From: Wolbachia endosymbiont of Mansonella ozzardi | GTDB taxonomy: Bacteria; Pseudomonadota; Alphaproteobacteria; Rickettsiales; Anaplasmataceae | Direction of reading: 5' to 3' | Assembly: GCF_020278625.1 (NCBI RefSeq) | Contig: NZ_JADAKK010000046.1 | Coordinates: forward strand, 1-10,142 | DNA length: 10,142 nt | Shown here: in pieces, positions 1 through 8,177 of the stretch | Numbering within the stretch: position 1 is the first letter of the stretch | Layout: each line of letters opens with the position of its first letter | Notes under the pieces: model-generated | The model's input: the letters and a program-made list of their open reading frames with translations, nothing else | Databases searched by the model: none | Told to the model about the DNA's origin: nothing | Position numbers and translations under genes: made by a program

Positions 1-183
1 TAATTTCTATCTTGATGTTTTAGACAGTAGATCCTAGTATCAACTGCTGGAATGATGAAAAAAAGTCACTTGGATGACAAGAGAAGGGCTGCTTGGATTA
101 CAGGAGAAGAGGTGATGGAATGGCATTGTTTACTATGTTCATATTACAATGTTTGTATAGTTGTGTACCTAACTATAAATGAA
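1..183. repeat. Intergenic DNA downstream of glmS with a decayed copy of the palindromic repeat
   Basis: No gene is visible in this stretch. Bases 31-56 read as a diverged copy of the palindrome seen cleanly at 6710-6732: ATCCTAGTATCAACTGCTGG lines up with ATCCCAGTGTCAAGCACTGG. Bases 148-165 (AATGTTTGTATAGTTGTG) match 3247-3264 with one difference, so this segment shares a second repeat block with the yajC-mreB spacer. Membership of one family is inferred from alignment by eye. No strong terminator for glmS is seen; the best candidate, a 4-bp stem at 65-78 next to a run of A (T on the transcribed minus strand), is weak. Confidence 0.5.
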
Positions 184-2004
184 CTACTCAACCGTAACAG
201 ACTTAGCTAAATTTCTTGGGCAATCAGCATCCAATCCTTTCTTGACTGCAGTAGTGTAAGCAAGAAATTGCATAGCAATACTGTAGATGATTGGAGAAAT
301 GAAATTATCAACGTCTGGAAGTTGTATTACGTCTTTACAAATTCCTCTTAGAAACGACACTCCTTGCTTTTCACTAAAAGCGATCACTTTGCCTTTTCTT
401 GCTATAATTTCTTGTATATTGGACAGCGTTTTAAAAAATAAATTATCATATGGAATAATTGCTATGACAAGTACAGATGAATCTATTAAAGCAATCGAAC
501 CGTGCTTCATCTCTCCCGCTGCAATACCCATGGTATTAATATACGAAAGTTCCTTTATTTTTAATGCACCTTCCATTGCGACTCCATATGAGCTTCCTCT
601 ACCGATTAGAATGATGCTGCTATGTTCTAATATACTGTCTGATACATGTTGTATCTTCATCGGATTTAAAACATACTCAATATATTCTGAAATAGAGTTG
701 ATAGCATTGCTCAGTTGCTTTATTCTCTTTTCATCCAACGTACCTTTTATTTTCGCAAGCTCTAAGGCAAGGCATGCCAAAACTGCGAGTTGCGCAGAAA
801 AGGTTTTTGTTGAAGCAACCCCAATTTCTGGTCCAGCAAGAGTATGTAACACAATGTCTGAGATTCTTTCAATGCTGCTGCTGAATGTGTTAGTTAGGCT
901 AATGATTGTTTGCTTCTGTGATTTTGCATAGCGCAATGCTTCGATGGTATCTGCAGTTTCGCCAGATTGAGAGATGAATAGTCCAATACTTCCTTTCTCC
1001 AGCTTAATGTTGCTATACCTAAATTCCGACGAGATTTCCAGATATACTCGGACTTGTGCAATGCTTTCCAGCCAATATTTCGCTATTAATCCAGCAAAAT
1101 AAGACGACCCGCACCCAACTATGGTAATATAACTAAGTCTAGAAAATAGTTTTTTGTTGGCAGATATTATCTCTGTATACTTTTTATAAAAGTGGTTTAC
1201 TGTTTTGTTTAATACACAAGACTGCTCAAAAATCTCTTTTAGCATGAAGCTAGAGTAACCATTTTTGCTGATTAGAAAGTTGCTTGAACTATTATTTTCT
1301 ATACTGCGTTTAACTCGCGCACCGTTGTTGTATATACTAACCCCGCTAGATTTTATCACTGCAACGTCGTCATCTTCTAGGTATGATATTCTGTCCACTA
1401 GTGAATTTAAGGTATTAGAATCAGATGCGGCAAATACGGTGTTGCAGTTATAGCCTATCGCTAAAGGTAGGTTTCTCTTTGCGACAAATAGAGCATCTCT
1501 ATGTTCTGCAAACAATAGGACCAAAGCAAACGAGCCATGTAGGTTACTTAAACACTTAAATAGAGAGTCAACAGGTGACAATCCTCCATTGAGATATAGG
1601 GTTAACATATTTGGTATGACCTCTGTATCGGTGTCAGTATGAAACGGCATTCCCTGTTCTTCTAGTCCCCTTTTCAGCAAATTGTAATTCTCAATTATAC
1701 CATTATGGGCAACAACAACACCATTTATATGAATGGGATGAGCATTTTTGAGACCTGGAACTCCGTGTGTAGCCCAGCGAGTATGTGCTATGCCAACTGT
1801 ACTGCTGGACATCTTACTGTTGCCAACAACTTCACATAACCTTTCGGCTTTACCTTCTGATTTTTTAACTTCTATTCTGCCTTCATTATTTATGATTGCT
1901 ATGCCTGAAGAATCGTATCCCCTGTATTCCAATTTCTGCAGCCCAGCTAGCAAAGTTGGTATTACTGAATCACCGCTACTTACTACACCAAGTATTCCAC
2001 ACAC
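184..2004 (-). CDS. glmS: Glutamine--fructose-6-phosphate aminotransferase (isomerizing)
   Basis: GlmS converts fructose-6-phosphate and glutamine to glucosamine-6-phosphate and glutamate, the first committed step to UDP-GlcNAc and so to lipid II. The protein is 606 residues from the GTG chosen here, close to the family's usual ~608. The N-terminal glutaminase half shows CGILG at the extreme N terminus, HTRWATHG, the AHPIH variant of the HPH motif and HNGIIENY. The C-terminal half has two SIS sugar-isomerase domains with GCGSSYFAG, SQSGETADT, ASTKTFSAQ, GRGSSYG, ALKIKELSYI, AAGEMKHGS and the C-terminal CPRNLAKSVTVE, which carry the known catalytic Glu, His and Lys of the isomerase site. The frame extends two codons upstream to a TTG at 2010, but the family needs Cys right after the initiator Met, because it is the N-terminal nucleophile, and GTG at 2004 gives exactly Met-Cys. 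An AAAGG lies 5 bases from the TTG and 11 from the GTG, so the Shine-Dalgarno spacing slightly favours the TTG. yajC ends 27 bases upstream on the same strand, which suggests co-transcription. Confidence 0.97.
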   Translation of the reverse strand: MCGILGVVSSGDSVIPTLLAGLQKLEYRGYDSSGIAIINNEGRIEVKKSEGKAERLCEVVGNSKMSSSTVGIAHTRWATHGVPGLKNAHPIHINGVVVAHNGIIENYNLLKRGLEEQGMPFHTDTDTEVIPNMLTLYLNGGLSPVDSLFKCLSNLHGSFALVLLFAEHRDALFVAKRNLPLAIGYNCNTVFAASDSNTLNSLVDRISYLEDDDVAVIKSSGVSIYNNGARVKRSIENNSSSNFLISKNGYSSFMLKEIFEQSCVLNKTVNHFYKKYTEIISANKKLFSRLSYITIVGCGSSYFAGLIAKYWLESIAQVRVYLEISSEFRYSNIKLEKGSIGLFISQSGETADTIEALRYAKSQKQTIISLTNTFSSSIERISDIVLHTLAGPEIGVASTKTFSAQLAVLACLALELAKIKGTLDEKRIKQLSNAINSISEYIEYVLNPMKIQHVSDSILEHSSIILIGRGSSYGVAMEGALKIKELSYINTMGIAAGEMKHGSIALIDSSVLVIAIIPYDNLFFKTLSNIQEIIARKGKVIAFSEKQGVSFLRGICKDVIQLPDVDNFISPIIYSIAMQFLAYTTAVKKGLDADCPRNLAKSVTVE

Positions 2005-2031
2005 AACCAAGCAAACCTTTCTTTAGAGTTA

Positions 2032-2463
2032 TTAGGCATTTTTGTTTTTATTGTCTTGTCCCTTTTTACTTTTATCTGGCTGATTTTTATTCTTTTTGTC
2101 GTCCTTCTCAATTTTACCTTTTTCAGTTGGTTTAGCTTGAGCCTCTTTATTTAGAACTTCAGATATAGCGGACTTTAGGACTTTTATCTCAACTTTTGGT
2201 GCTATTTCTACTATAAATTGTGCATTTGCTTCGTCAACTTTGTTGACTGTGCCTATTATCCCACCAGAAGTAGCAACAGTATCGCCGTGCTTTACTTGAT
2301 CTATCATCTTTCTAAGTTCTTTTAATCTTTTATGGTGTGGGCGGATAATAAAAAAATAAAACACCACAACTATTAAAATTAATGGAATAAAATTAGCAAA
2401 AGACGCACCAACACTTGATGCATTACTAGCTGCCTCTGCTGCAAAAACTTCAGAAATAAACAT
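2032..2463 (-). CDS. yajC: Sec translocon accessory subunit YajC
   Basis: YajC is a small inner-membrane protein that associates with SecDF and the SecYEG protein-export channel. The 143-residue product has a short polar, Ala/Ser-rich N terminus, one strongly hydrophobic segment at about residues 25-40 (IPLILIVVVFYFFIIRP), then the family's cytoplasmic domain: RPHHKRLKELRKMI, HGDTVATSGGIIGTVNKVD and an EIAPKVEIKVLKSAISEV strand region. The C terminus from about residue 110 is a low-complexity Lys/Asn/Gln/Asp tail, longer than the ~110-residue E. coli protein needs. The ATG at 2463 follows AGGA at a 6-base spacing. It is not next to secD or secF in this window, unlike in many bacteria; instead glmS follows at once on the same strand, probably in one transcript. 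Confidence 0.95.
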   Translation of the reverse strand: MFISEVFAAEAASNASSVGASFANFIPLILIVVVFYFFIIRPHHKRLKELRKMIDQVKHGDTVATSGGIIGTVNKVDEANAQFIVEIAPKVEIKVLKSAISEVLNKEAQAKPTEKGKIEKDDKKNKNQPDKSKKGQDNKNKNA

Positions 2464-2508
2464 ATTTAATCCTGGTTATCAACGACAAACTTAAGTAAAC
2501 ATATTTAA

Positions 2509-2537
2509 CTATTAACTACAATATTACTTCGTGTCAA
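2509..2537 (-). promoter_or_regulatory. Putative sigma-70-type promoter of yajC-glmS
   Basis: On the minus strand a perfect TTGACA (2537-2532) is followed after 17 bases by TAATAG (2514-2509), a poor -10; GTTAAT at 15-base spacing is an alternative. It lies about 45 bases upstream of the yajC ATG, a reasonable leader length. The perfect -35 box is seen directly; the promoter role is inferred. Confidence 0.4.
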
Positions 2538-2643
2538 GTTTATGAGATAAAAAACAATACCTTTGCAGCAGCTGGCTGGATTTATGTTTTTTAGCCACAG
2601 AAACAGAACGAAAAAACTGCTTGACAAATTCTAACAACTTCAT
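2524..2643 (-). CDS. Candidate 39-residue basic small protein, unrecognised
   Basis: A short open frame on the minus strand runs from ATG at 2643 to TAA at 2524-2526. It begins MKLLEFVKQFFRSVSVAKKH, is Lys/Arg-rich, and its first half would form an amphipathic helix with hydrophobic L, F and V faces. AAGG lies only 2 bases before the ATG, closer than usual. It sits 60 bases upstream of yajC in the same direction, and the putative yajC promoter overlaps its last codons. I recognise no family. It may be a real small protein, a remnant of a longer gene, or chance; a frame this short in AT-rich DNA is weak evidence alone. Confidence 0.25.
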   Translation of the reverse strand: MKLLEFVKQFFRSVSVAKKHKSSQLLQRYCFLSHKLDTK

Positions 2644-2962
2644 TACCTTAAATAGTAAGAGTGTTTTTAACTCAAAACTTGTTTTTAATCTGTAGGCTCA
2701 ATGAAAAGTTTCAGTAAAAAAACTCAGAGTATTTTTTGGTGGATTATATCAAATTATAGCAGCTGCATGTCTTTTAAAATTTTTCCACATTCATCCAAAT
2801 CACGCTTAAACTGGACATCAGTAAGTTATTATAGCGCTAATTTAAAGTACTAAAGAGTCAAAACTCTCCACTCAAGCCTTATTTTGCCTTTTTCATTTAG
2901 TAAGTTTCTTAATGTTTATAGCTAGTTGCAATTCATAGACGAACATTTCTTTTTACAACGAA

Positions 2963-3072
2963 TGGTATCATCCCAGCACCACGGGGTGTCATCCCAGTGC
3001 CCCGACACTGAGATTTAGAAAACTAGTAAAGACTAGACTCCAACGTCACGCGCACAGTTGTACGAATATTGC
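2963..3072. repeat. Palindromic repeat, copy with hairpin at 2991-3014
   Basis: ATCCCAGTG (2991-2999) pairs with CACTGAGAT (3006-3014) over 8 of 9 positions, leaving a 6-base loop. It is the same palindrome as at 6710-6732, with one mismatch. The preceding ATCCCAG at 2970-2976 is a partial second copy. The right end, CACAGTTGTACGAATATT (3053-3070), matches the reverse complement of 3247-3264 with four differences in 18, so the repeat block here is inverted relative to the one at 3247-3264. Confidence 0.6.
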
Positions 3073-3100
3073 AATTAGCAGGTAATTTTCGTAACAGACG

Positions 3101-3133
3101 GTGTCATCTCAGTTCTCCAACACTTGGATTCAG
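3101..3133. repeat. Palindromic repeat, decayed copy
   Basis: GTCATCTCAGTTCTCCAACA followed by CTTGGAT aligns with GTCATCCCAGTG...CACTGGGAT in the neighbouring copy, with several substitutions that disrupt the stem. It is a third, more diverged member of the family in this spacer, identified by eye. Confidence 0.45.
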
Positions 3134-3200
3134 CCTTTCCATGATCATCAAAAACGTTGTATTTTAACATAACTTTTATACTCACCAGCTTAATAAAATT

Positions 3201-3290
3201 TCCTGGGTGCCAGTGTCAAGCTCTGGCAGCACCCTACTAGTAGCAGAATGTTTGTATAGCTGTGCTTCAAGCGCTGGAATGACAGGAAAA
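3201..3290. repeat. Palindromic repeat, compound copy with hairpin at 3205-3234
   Basis: GGGTGCCAG (3205-3213) can pair with CTGG plus CACCC (3223-3226 and 3230-3234), giving a 9-bp stem with a 3-base CAG bulge and a 9-base loop that contains the family's GTCAAG core. A second half-copy, GTGCTTCAAGCGCTGGAATG (3262-3281), follows. Between them lies AATGTTTGTATAGCTGTG (3247-3264), shared with 148-165. The segment therefore has the same block order as the copy near the left window edge. Confidence 0.55.
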
Positions 3291-3354
3291 GGGATACTTA
3301 TATGGCATCCTCCTGGTAGGTTTAAATCAAAATGTTCATGCAGTTGTATGTTAC

Positions 3355-3410
3355 GCTACTAAAATGGTAGCTCTATGCTTGAGATAGAGTTTGCTGTAAA
3401 ATGAACTACC
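3355..3410 (-). terminator. Nested inverted repeats after mreB, possible transcription end
   Basis: Directly past the mreB stop codon several perfect short inverted repeats overlap: CTCTAT (3371-3376) with ATAGAG (3384-3389), GGTAG (3366-3370) with CTACC (3406-3410) around it, and GCTAC (3355-3359) with GTAGC (3367-3371). On the minus strand the first two form one long stem-loop, followed by ATTTTAG rather than a strong U tract. The last competes with the outer stem. The structure is seen directly; a role in ending or stabilising mreB mRNA is inferred. Confidence 0.35.
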
Positions 3411-3416
3411 TTATAA

Positions 3417-5935
<2,519 letters not shown>

Positions 5936-5982
5936 ATTTGTTCATTTTTTAGAAAACATCTGTTTAATATCGTAATAGATTA

Positions 5983-6011
5983 ATAATAAAGTTAAAAGTA
6001 TATTTACTCAA
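5983..6011 (-). promoter_or_regulatory. Putative promoter of the M32-like gene and mreB
   Basis: On the minus strand TTGAGT (6011-6006, 4 of 6 to consensus) is followed after exactly 17 bases by TATTAT (5988-5983, 5 of 6). The -10 lies about 47 bases upstream of the ATG at 5935. The boxes are seen; their function is inferred, and AT-rich DNA gives frequent chance matches. Confidence 0.4.
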
Positions 6012-6129
6012 AGTACAATAAAAAATTATGTATTCTGTGTCTTTACTAGGTTTTTCCATCAAAAGTCTAGCGCCTTAATTAGAAAATCAATTATAAGACT
6101 GTAGAAAAGTATTTAGTATTTTATTTTTC

Positions 6130-6159
6130 TTGACTATACTGCTATAGAGAGATTATTAA
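6130..6159 (+). promoter_or_regulatory. Putative promoter of pal
   Basis: TTGACT (6130-6135, 5 of 6 to consensus) is followed after 18 bases by TATTAA (6154-6159). It lies about 50 bases before the pal ATG and diverges from the promoter candidate of the M32-like gene, so the 5936-6210 spacer probably drives both sides. Confidence 0.4.
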
Positions 6160-6198
6160 ATACTAAAATTTAAAGTTACGCACTATTTTAAAATTTAT

Positions 6199-6203
6199 GG
6201 AGG
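6199..6203 (+). promoter_or_regulatory. Strong ribosome binding site of pal
   Basis: GGAGG ends 7 bases before ATG at 6211 and only 4 before the in-frame GTG at 6208, which favours the ATG. It is the strongest Shine-Dalgarno in the window and fits an abundant lipoprotein. Confidence 0.7.
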
Positions 6204-6210
6204 TTTAGTG

Positions 6211-6690
6211 ATGTGGAGTAGGTTGTTTGTAATGTGCTGTTTTTGTTTACTGCTTACTGGTGTAAGTTCTTGTCCAAAGAAAGGAGTGAGCACAGCAAAT
6301 AAAATGAACTCTGTTGTTAAGCAGATAGGTGGAAAAAGAGTTTTTTTTGATTATGATAAATCTAATATCAGCGAGGCAGGTGCAGATGTATTGCTCGGTG
6401 TAATTGAGGTATTGCAAAATAACCCTGATATGAAGGTTACTGTAACTGGTCATACTGACAATCGTGGTTCTCATGAGTACAATGTTGCATTGGGCGAGAG
6501 AAGGGCAGATGCAGCTAAGAAATTTATGGTTAGTTGTACACCTTACCTAGAAAATAGAATAAAGACTGCTTCTAGGGGTGAAACTGAGCCTTTAGTTTAT
6601 GTGCAAGACGACTCTAAGAATTCCAAGTATGAAAGACAGCATGCTAAAAATCGTAGGGTGGAGTTCTCATTTTCTGAAGCAAAGAAATAG
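6211..6690 (+). CDS. pal: Peptidoglycan-associated lipoprotein Pal
   Basis: Pal anchors the outer membrane to peptidoglycan or related glycopeptide and works with the Tol system during division. The 159-residue precursor (start at ATG 6211, chosen by its GGAGG spacing over GTG at 6208) has a lipoprotein signal peptide: MWSR, a hydrophobic core LFVMCCFCLLL, and a lipobox VSSC with Cys21 as the lipidated residue. The remainder is an OmpA-like peptidoglycan-binding domain at about 42-155: VFFDYDKSNIS, VTVTGHTDNRGSHEYNVALG, ERRA and KNRRVEF. Asp83 and Arg98 correspond to the Asp and Arg that hold diaminopimelate in OmpA-family proteins. From family knowledge, Wolbachia Pal is a recognised host-stimulating lipoprotein acting through TLR2/6. 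It is followed by a repeat hairpin and tilS; tolB and ybgF are not adjacent. Confidence 0.95.
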   Translation: MWSRLFVMCCFCLLLTGVSSCPKKGVSTANKMNSVVKQIGGKRVFFDYDKSNISEAGADVLLGVIEVLQNNPDMKVTVTGHTDNRGSHEYNVALGERRADAAKKFMVSCTPYLENRIKTASRGETEPLVYVQDDSKNSKYERQHAKNRRVEFSFSEAKK

Positions 6691-6703
6691 TTTTTGCATT
6701 AAA

Positions 6704-6734
6704 CCTAGGATCCCAGTGTCAAGCACTGGGATAA
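6704..6734. repeat. Palindromic repeat, cleanest copy, hairpin 6710-6732
   Basis: ATCCCAGTG (6710-6718), loop TCAAG and CACTGGGAT (6724-6732) form a perfect 9-bp stem. It is the best-preserved member of the family seen near 31, 2991, 3103 and 3205. It lies 19 bases past the pal stop codon, so in RNA it could protect or end the pal transcript, although no U tract follows. Confidence 0.7.
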
Positions 6735-6827
6735 CTAAATATAAAGGCACTTGGAATAGTATAAAGTAAGGGAGGGAGGGTAAAAAAGAACACAAAGCAC
6801 AGTTGGACTAACAAGTGTTATTTTCTA

Positions 6828-6833
6828 TATAAT
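6828..6833 (+). promoter_or_regulatory. Putative -10 element of the tilS-ftsH promoter
   Basis: A perfect TATAAT lies 33 bases before the tilS ATG. No good -35 is present: TTGGAC at 6803-6808 is 19 bases away and matches poorly. A start near 6840 would give a leader of under 30 bases made up mostly of the hairpin at 6850-6868. Confidence 0.4.
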
Positions 6834-6849
6834 TGACCTAAGAAAGCAA

Positions 6850-6868
6850 ATTATGCAAGAGGCATAAT
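6850..6868 (+). promoter_or_regulatory. Hairpin over the tilS ribosome binding site and start codon
   Basis: ATTATGC (6850-6856) and GCATAAT (6862-6868) form a perfect 7-bp stem with loop AAGAG. The loop displays most of the Shine-Dalgarno-like AAGAGG, while the first two bases of the tilS start codon are paired in the stem. A four-codon frame, ATG-CAA-GAG-GCA-TAA, starts at 6853 and its stop overlaps the tilS ATG by one base. The structure is seen directly; control of translation is inferred. Confidence 0.4.
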
Positions 6869-8165
6869 GGAATTAGAGTCATTATTTCAAGGTGTAATCA
6901 AAGATTTTGCTATCCACAACAATAAAGTTGCAGTTGCAGTGTCAGGTGGTATAGACAGTATAACTTTATTGCATTTAATGATTAATTGGACGAAAAAAAG
7001 ACAATATCCCATTCCTATAGCATTAACAGTAAATCATGCATTGCGTCCAGAGTCTCAGAAGGAAGCTGAATTTACTGTAGGTTATGCAAAAGAACTTGGA
7101 GTAGAGGAGTCGTTCATATTAAACTGGGAGAAACAAAATATTAAAGGTAATGTCCAATCACAAGCACGAAAAGCACGATATAAGCTGCTAACGAAGTGGT
7201 GCAAAAGTAATAATGTTAAGTACCTACTCATTGCTCATCATAAAGATGATCAAGCAGAGACGTTTTTACTCAGGATTGAACGTGGTAGCGGCATAGATGG
7301 GTTGTCATCTATGGATTACAAGTCCCTTTTGAATGATGGGATTTGCATAATAAGACCGTTATTGAGTTTTAGTCGTAGTGAAATAGAAAAATACGCAAAC
7401 TTTCATCGGCTAAGATGGGTTGAAGACAGAAGTAATCAAGATTTGAAATATAGGCGCACGTTATACCGCAACTTACTTAAAGTAAGTGATAATCAAGAGA
7501 CTTTAACAAAGCGAATATGCCTCACAGCTCTTCACATGAAAAGAGCTGCAAAAGCACTGATGCACTACACGCGTCTTGCGTTTAATGACTGTGTTAATGT
7601 TCATGATCTTGGTTACATTGAAATCAAACTAGGTGAATTTCACAAATTGCCTGAAGAAATAGCCTTGAGGCTTCTGCTCTATTCTATAATGGTAATCAGT
7701 AGTAAGCGCTACAAGCCAAGATATAATAATCTTATTACAATATTTAACCAAATATTGCAAAAGGATAACGATCTTCATTGTACGCTTTCTGAGTGTAAAA
7801 TAAGGAAATACAAAGGAAGCATATTGGTAATTAGAGAGCCATCAAAAATACAGGAAGTATCCGTAAGTTTGCCACTCAATGGGCCTGTTGAATGGGATAA
7901 CAGATTCAGCTGCACAATACTTGGGGATCAGGAGTGTTCAGTAATTATTTCTCCGTTAAAGAAAGCACATAAGATCCCTAAGTTCTTAAAAGATTATAAC
8001 TGCTGTTCTGAGGTTTTTTACTCTTTGCCCGTGGTGATAAAAGATGAAAAGATACTGGCTTATTCTCATATAAATCATAATGAAGAAAATATCCATAACG
8101 GTAAATTTCAATGCATTACTAATAGCATAATAAAACAAAATCTGGTAAGCTTAATTGATATTTAG
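6867..8165 (+). CDS. tilS: tRNA(Ile)-lysidine synthetase
   Basis: TilS uses ATP and lysine to modify C34 of the CAU-anticodon tRNA-Ile to lysidine, so that it reads AUA instead of AUG; this is essential in an AT-rich genome that uses many AUA codons. The 432-residue protein has the PP-loop ATP-pyrophosphatase motif SGGIDS (26-31), VNHALR (55-60), [16 protein letters not shown] (120-135) followed by [11 protein letters not shown], then [11 protein letters not shown] (163-173) and WVEDRSNQD (184-192), all standard family signatures. The length equals E. coli TilS; the C-terminal part is poorly conserved and its subdomains cannot be assigned by eye. ATG at 6867 follows AAGAGG at a 4-base spacing. 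ftsH starts 12 bases after the stop, a common tilS-ftsH pairing, so the two are probably co-transcribed. Confidence 0.95.
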   Translation: MELESLFQGVIKDFAIHNNKVAVAVSGGIDSITLLHLMINWTKKRQYPIPIALTVNHALRPESQKEAEFTVGYAKELGVEESFILNWEKQNIKGNVQSQARKARYKLLTKWCKSNNVKYLLIAHHKDDQAETFLLRIERGSGIDGLSSMDYKSLLNDGICIIRPLLSFSRSEIEKYANFHRLRWVEDRSNQDLKYRRTLYRNLLKVSDNQETLTKRICLTALHMKRAAKALMHYTRLAFNDCVNVHDLGYIEIKLGEFHKLPEEIALRLLLYSIMVISSKRYKPRYNNLITIFNQILQKDNDLHCTLSECKIRKYKGSILVIREPSKIQEVSVSLPLNGPVEWDNRFSCTILGDQECSVIISPLKKAHKIPKFLKDYNCCSEVFYSLPVVIKDEKILAYSHINHNEENIHNGKFQCITNSIIKQNLVSLIDI

Positions 8166-8177
8166 TCAAAAATAACA

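Larger units (their letters stand above)
2464..3416. other. Repeat-rich spacer between mreB and yajC
   Basis: This 953-base stretch has no gene longer than about 50 codons that I can support. The yajC-proximal part holds the yajC promoter candidate and the 39-residue frame. The middle (about 2700-2940) has many stops on both strands and no recognisable product; it could be a decayed gene or an unlisted repeat. From about 2940 the DNA is a patchwork of diverged palindromic repeats (2963-3072, 3101-3133, 3201-3290), ending in nested inverted repeats just past the mreB stop. This pattern of repeat insertion and decay is typical of Wolbachia intergenic DNA. Confidence 0.6.

Noticed and set aside
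58-78. Weak terminator candidate for glmS: GTCA/TGAC stem next to seven A (T on the minus strand).
   Set aside because: Only a 4-bp stem with low GC, 106 bases past the stop, and inside repeat-like DNA; not enough to call a terminator.
287-931. A 214-codon plus-strand open frame opposite glmS.
   Set aside because: It lies wholly within the well-conserved glmS coding sequence on the other strand and shows no family features; it is an antisense shadow.
2701-2853. Plus-strand frame of 50 codons starting MKSFSKKTQSIFWW in the mreB-yajC spacer.
   Set aside because: No convincing Shine-Dalgarno, opposite in direction to both neighbours, no recognisable family, and length within chance expectation.
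2963-3290. Possible CRISPR array because of several similar repeats in one spacer.
   Set aside because: Repeats are palindromic, diverged, unevenly spaced and partly inverted, the spacing is not constant, and no cas gene is present.
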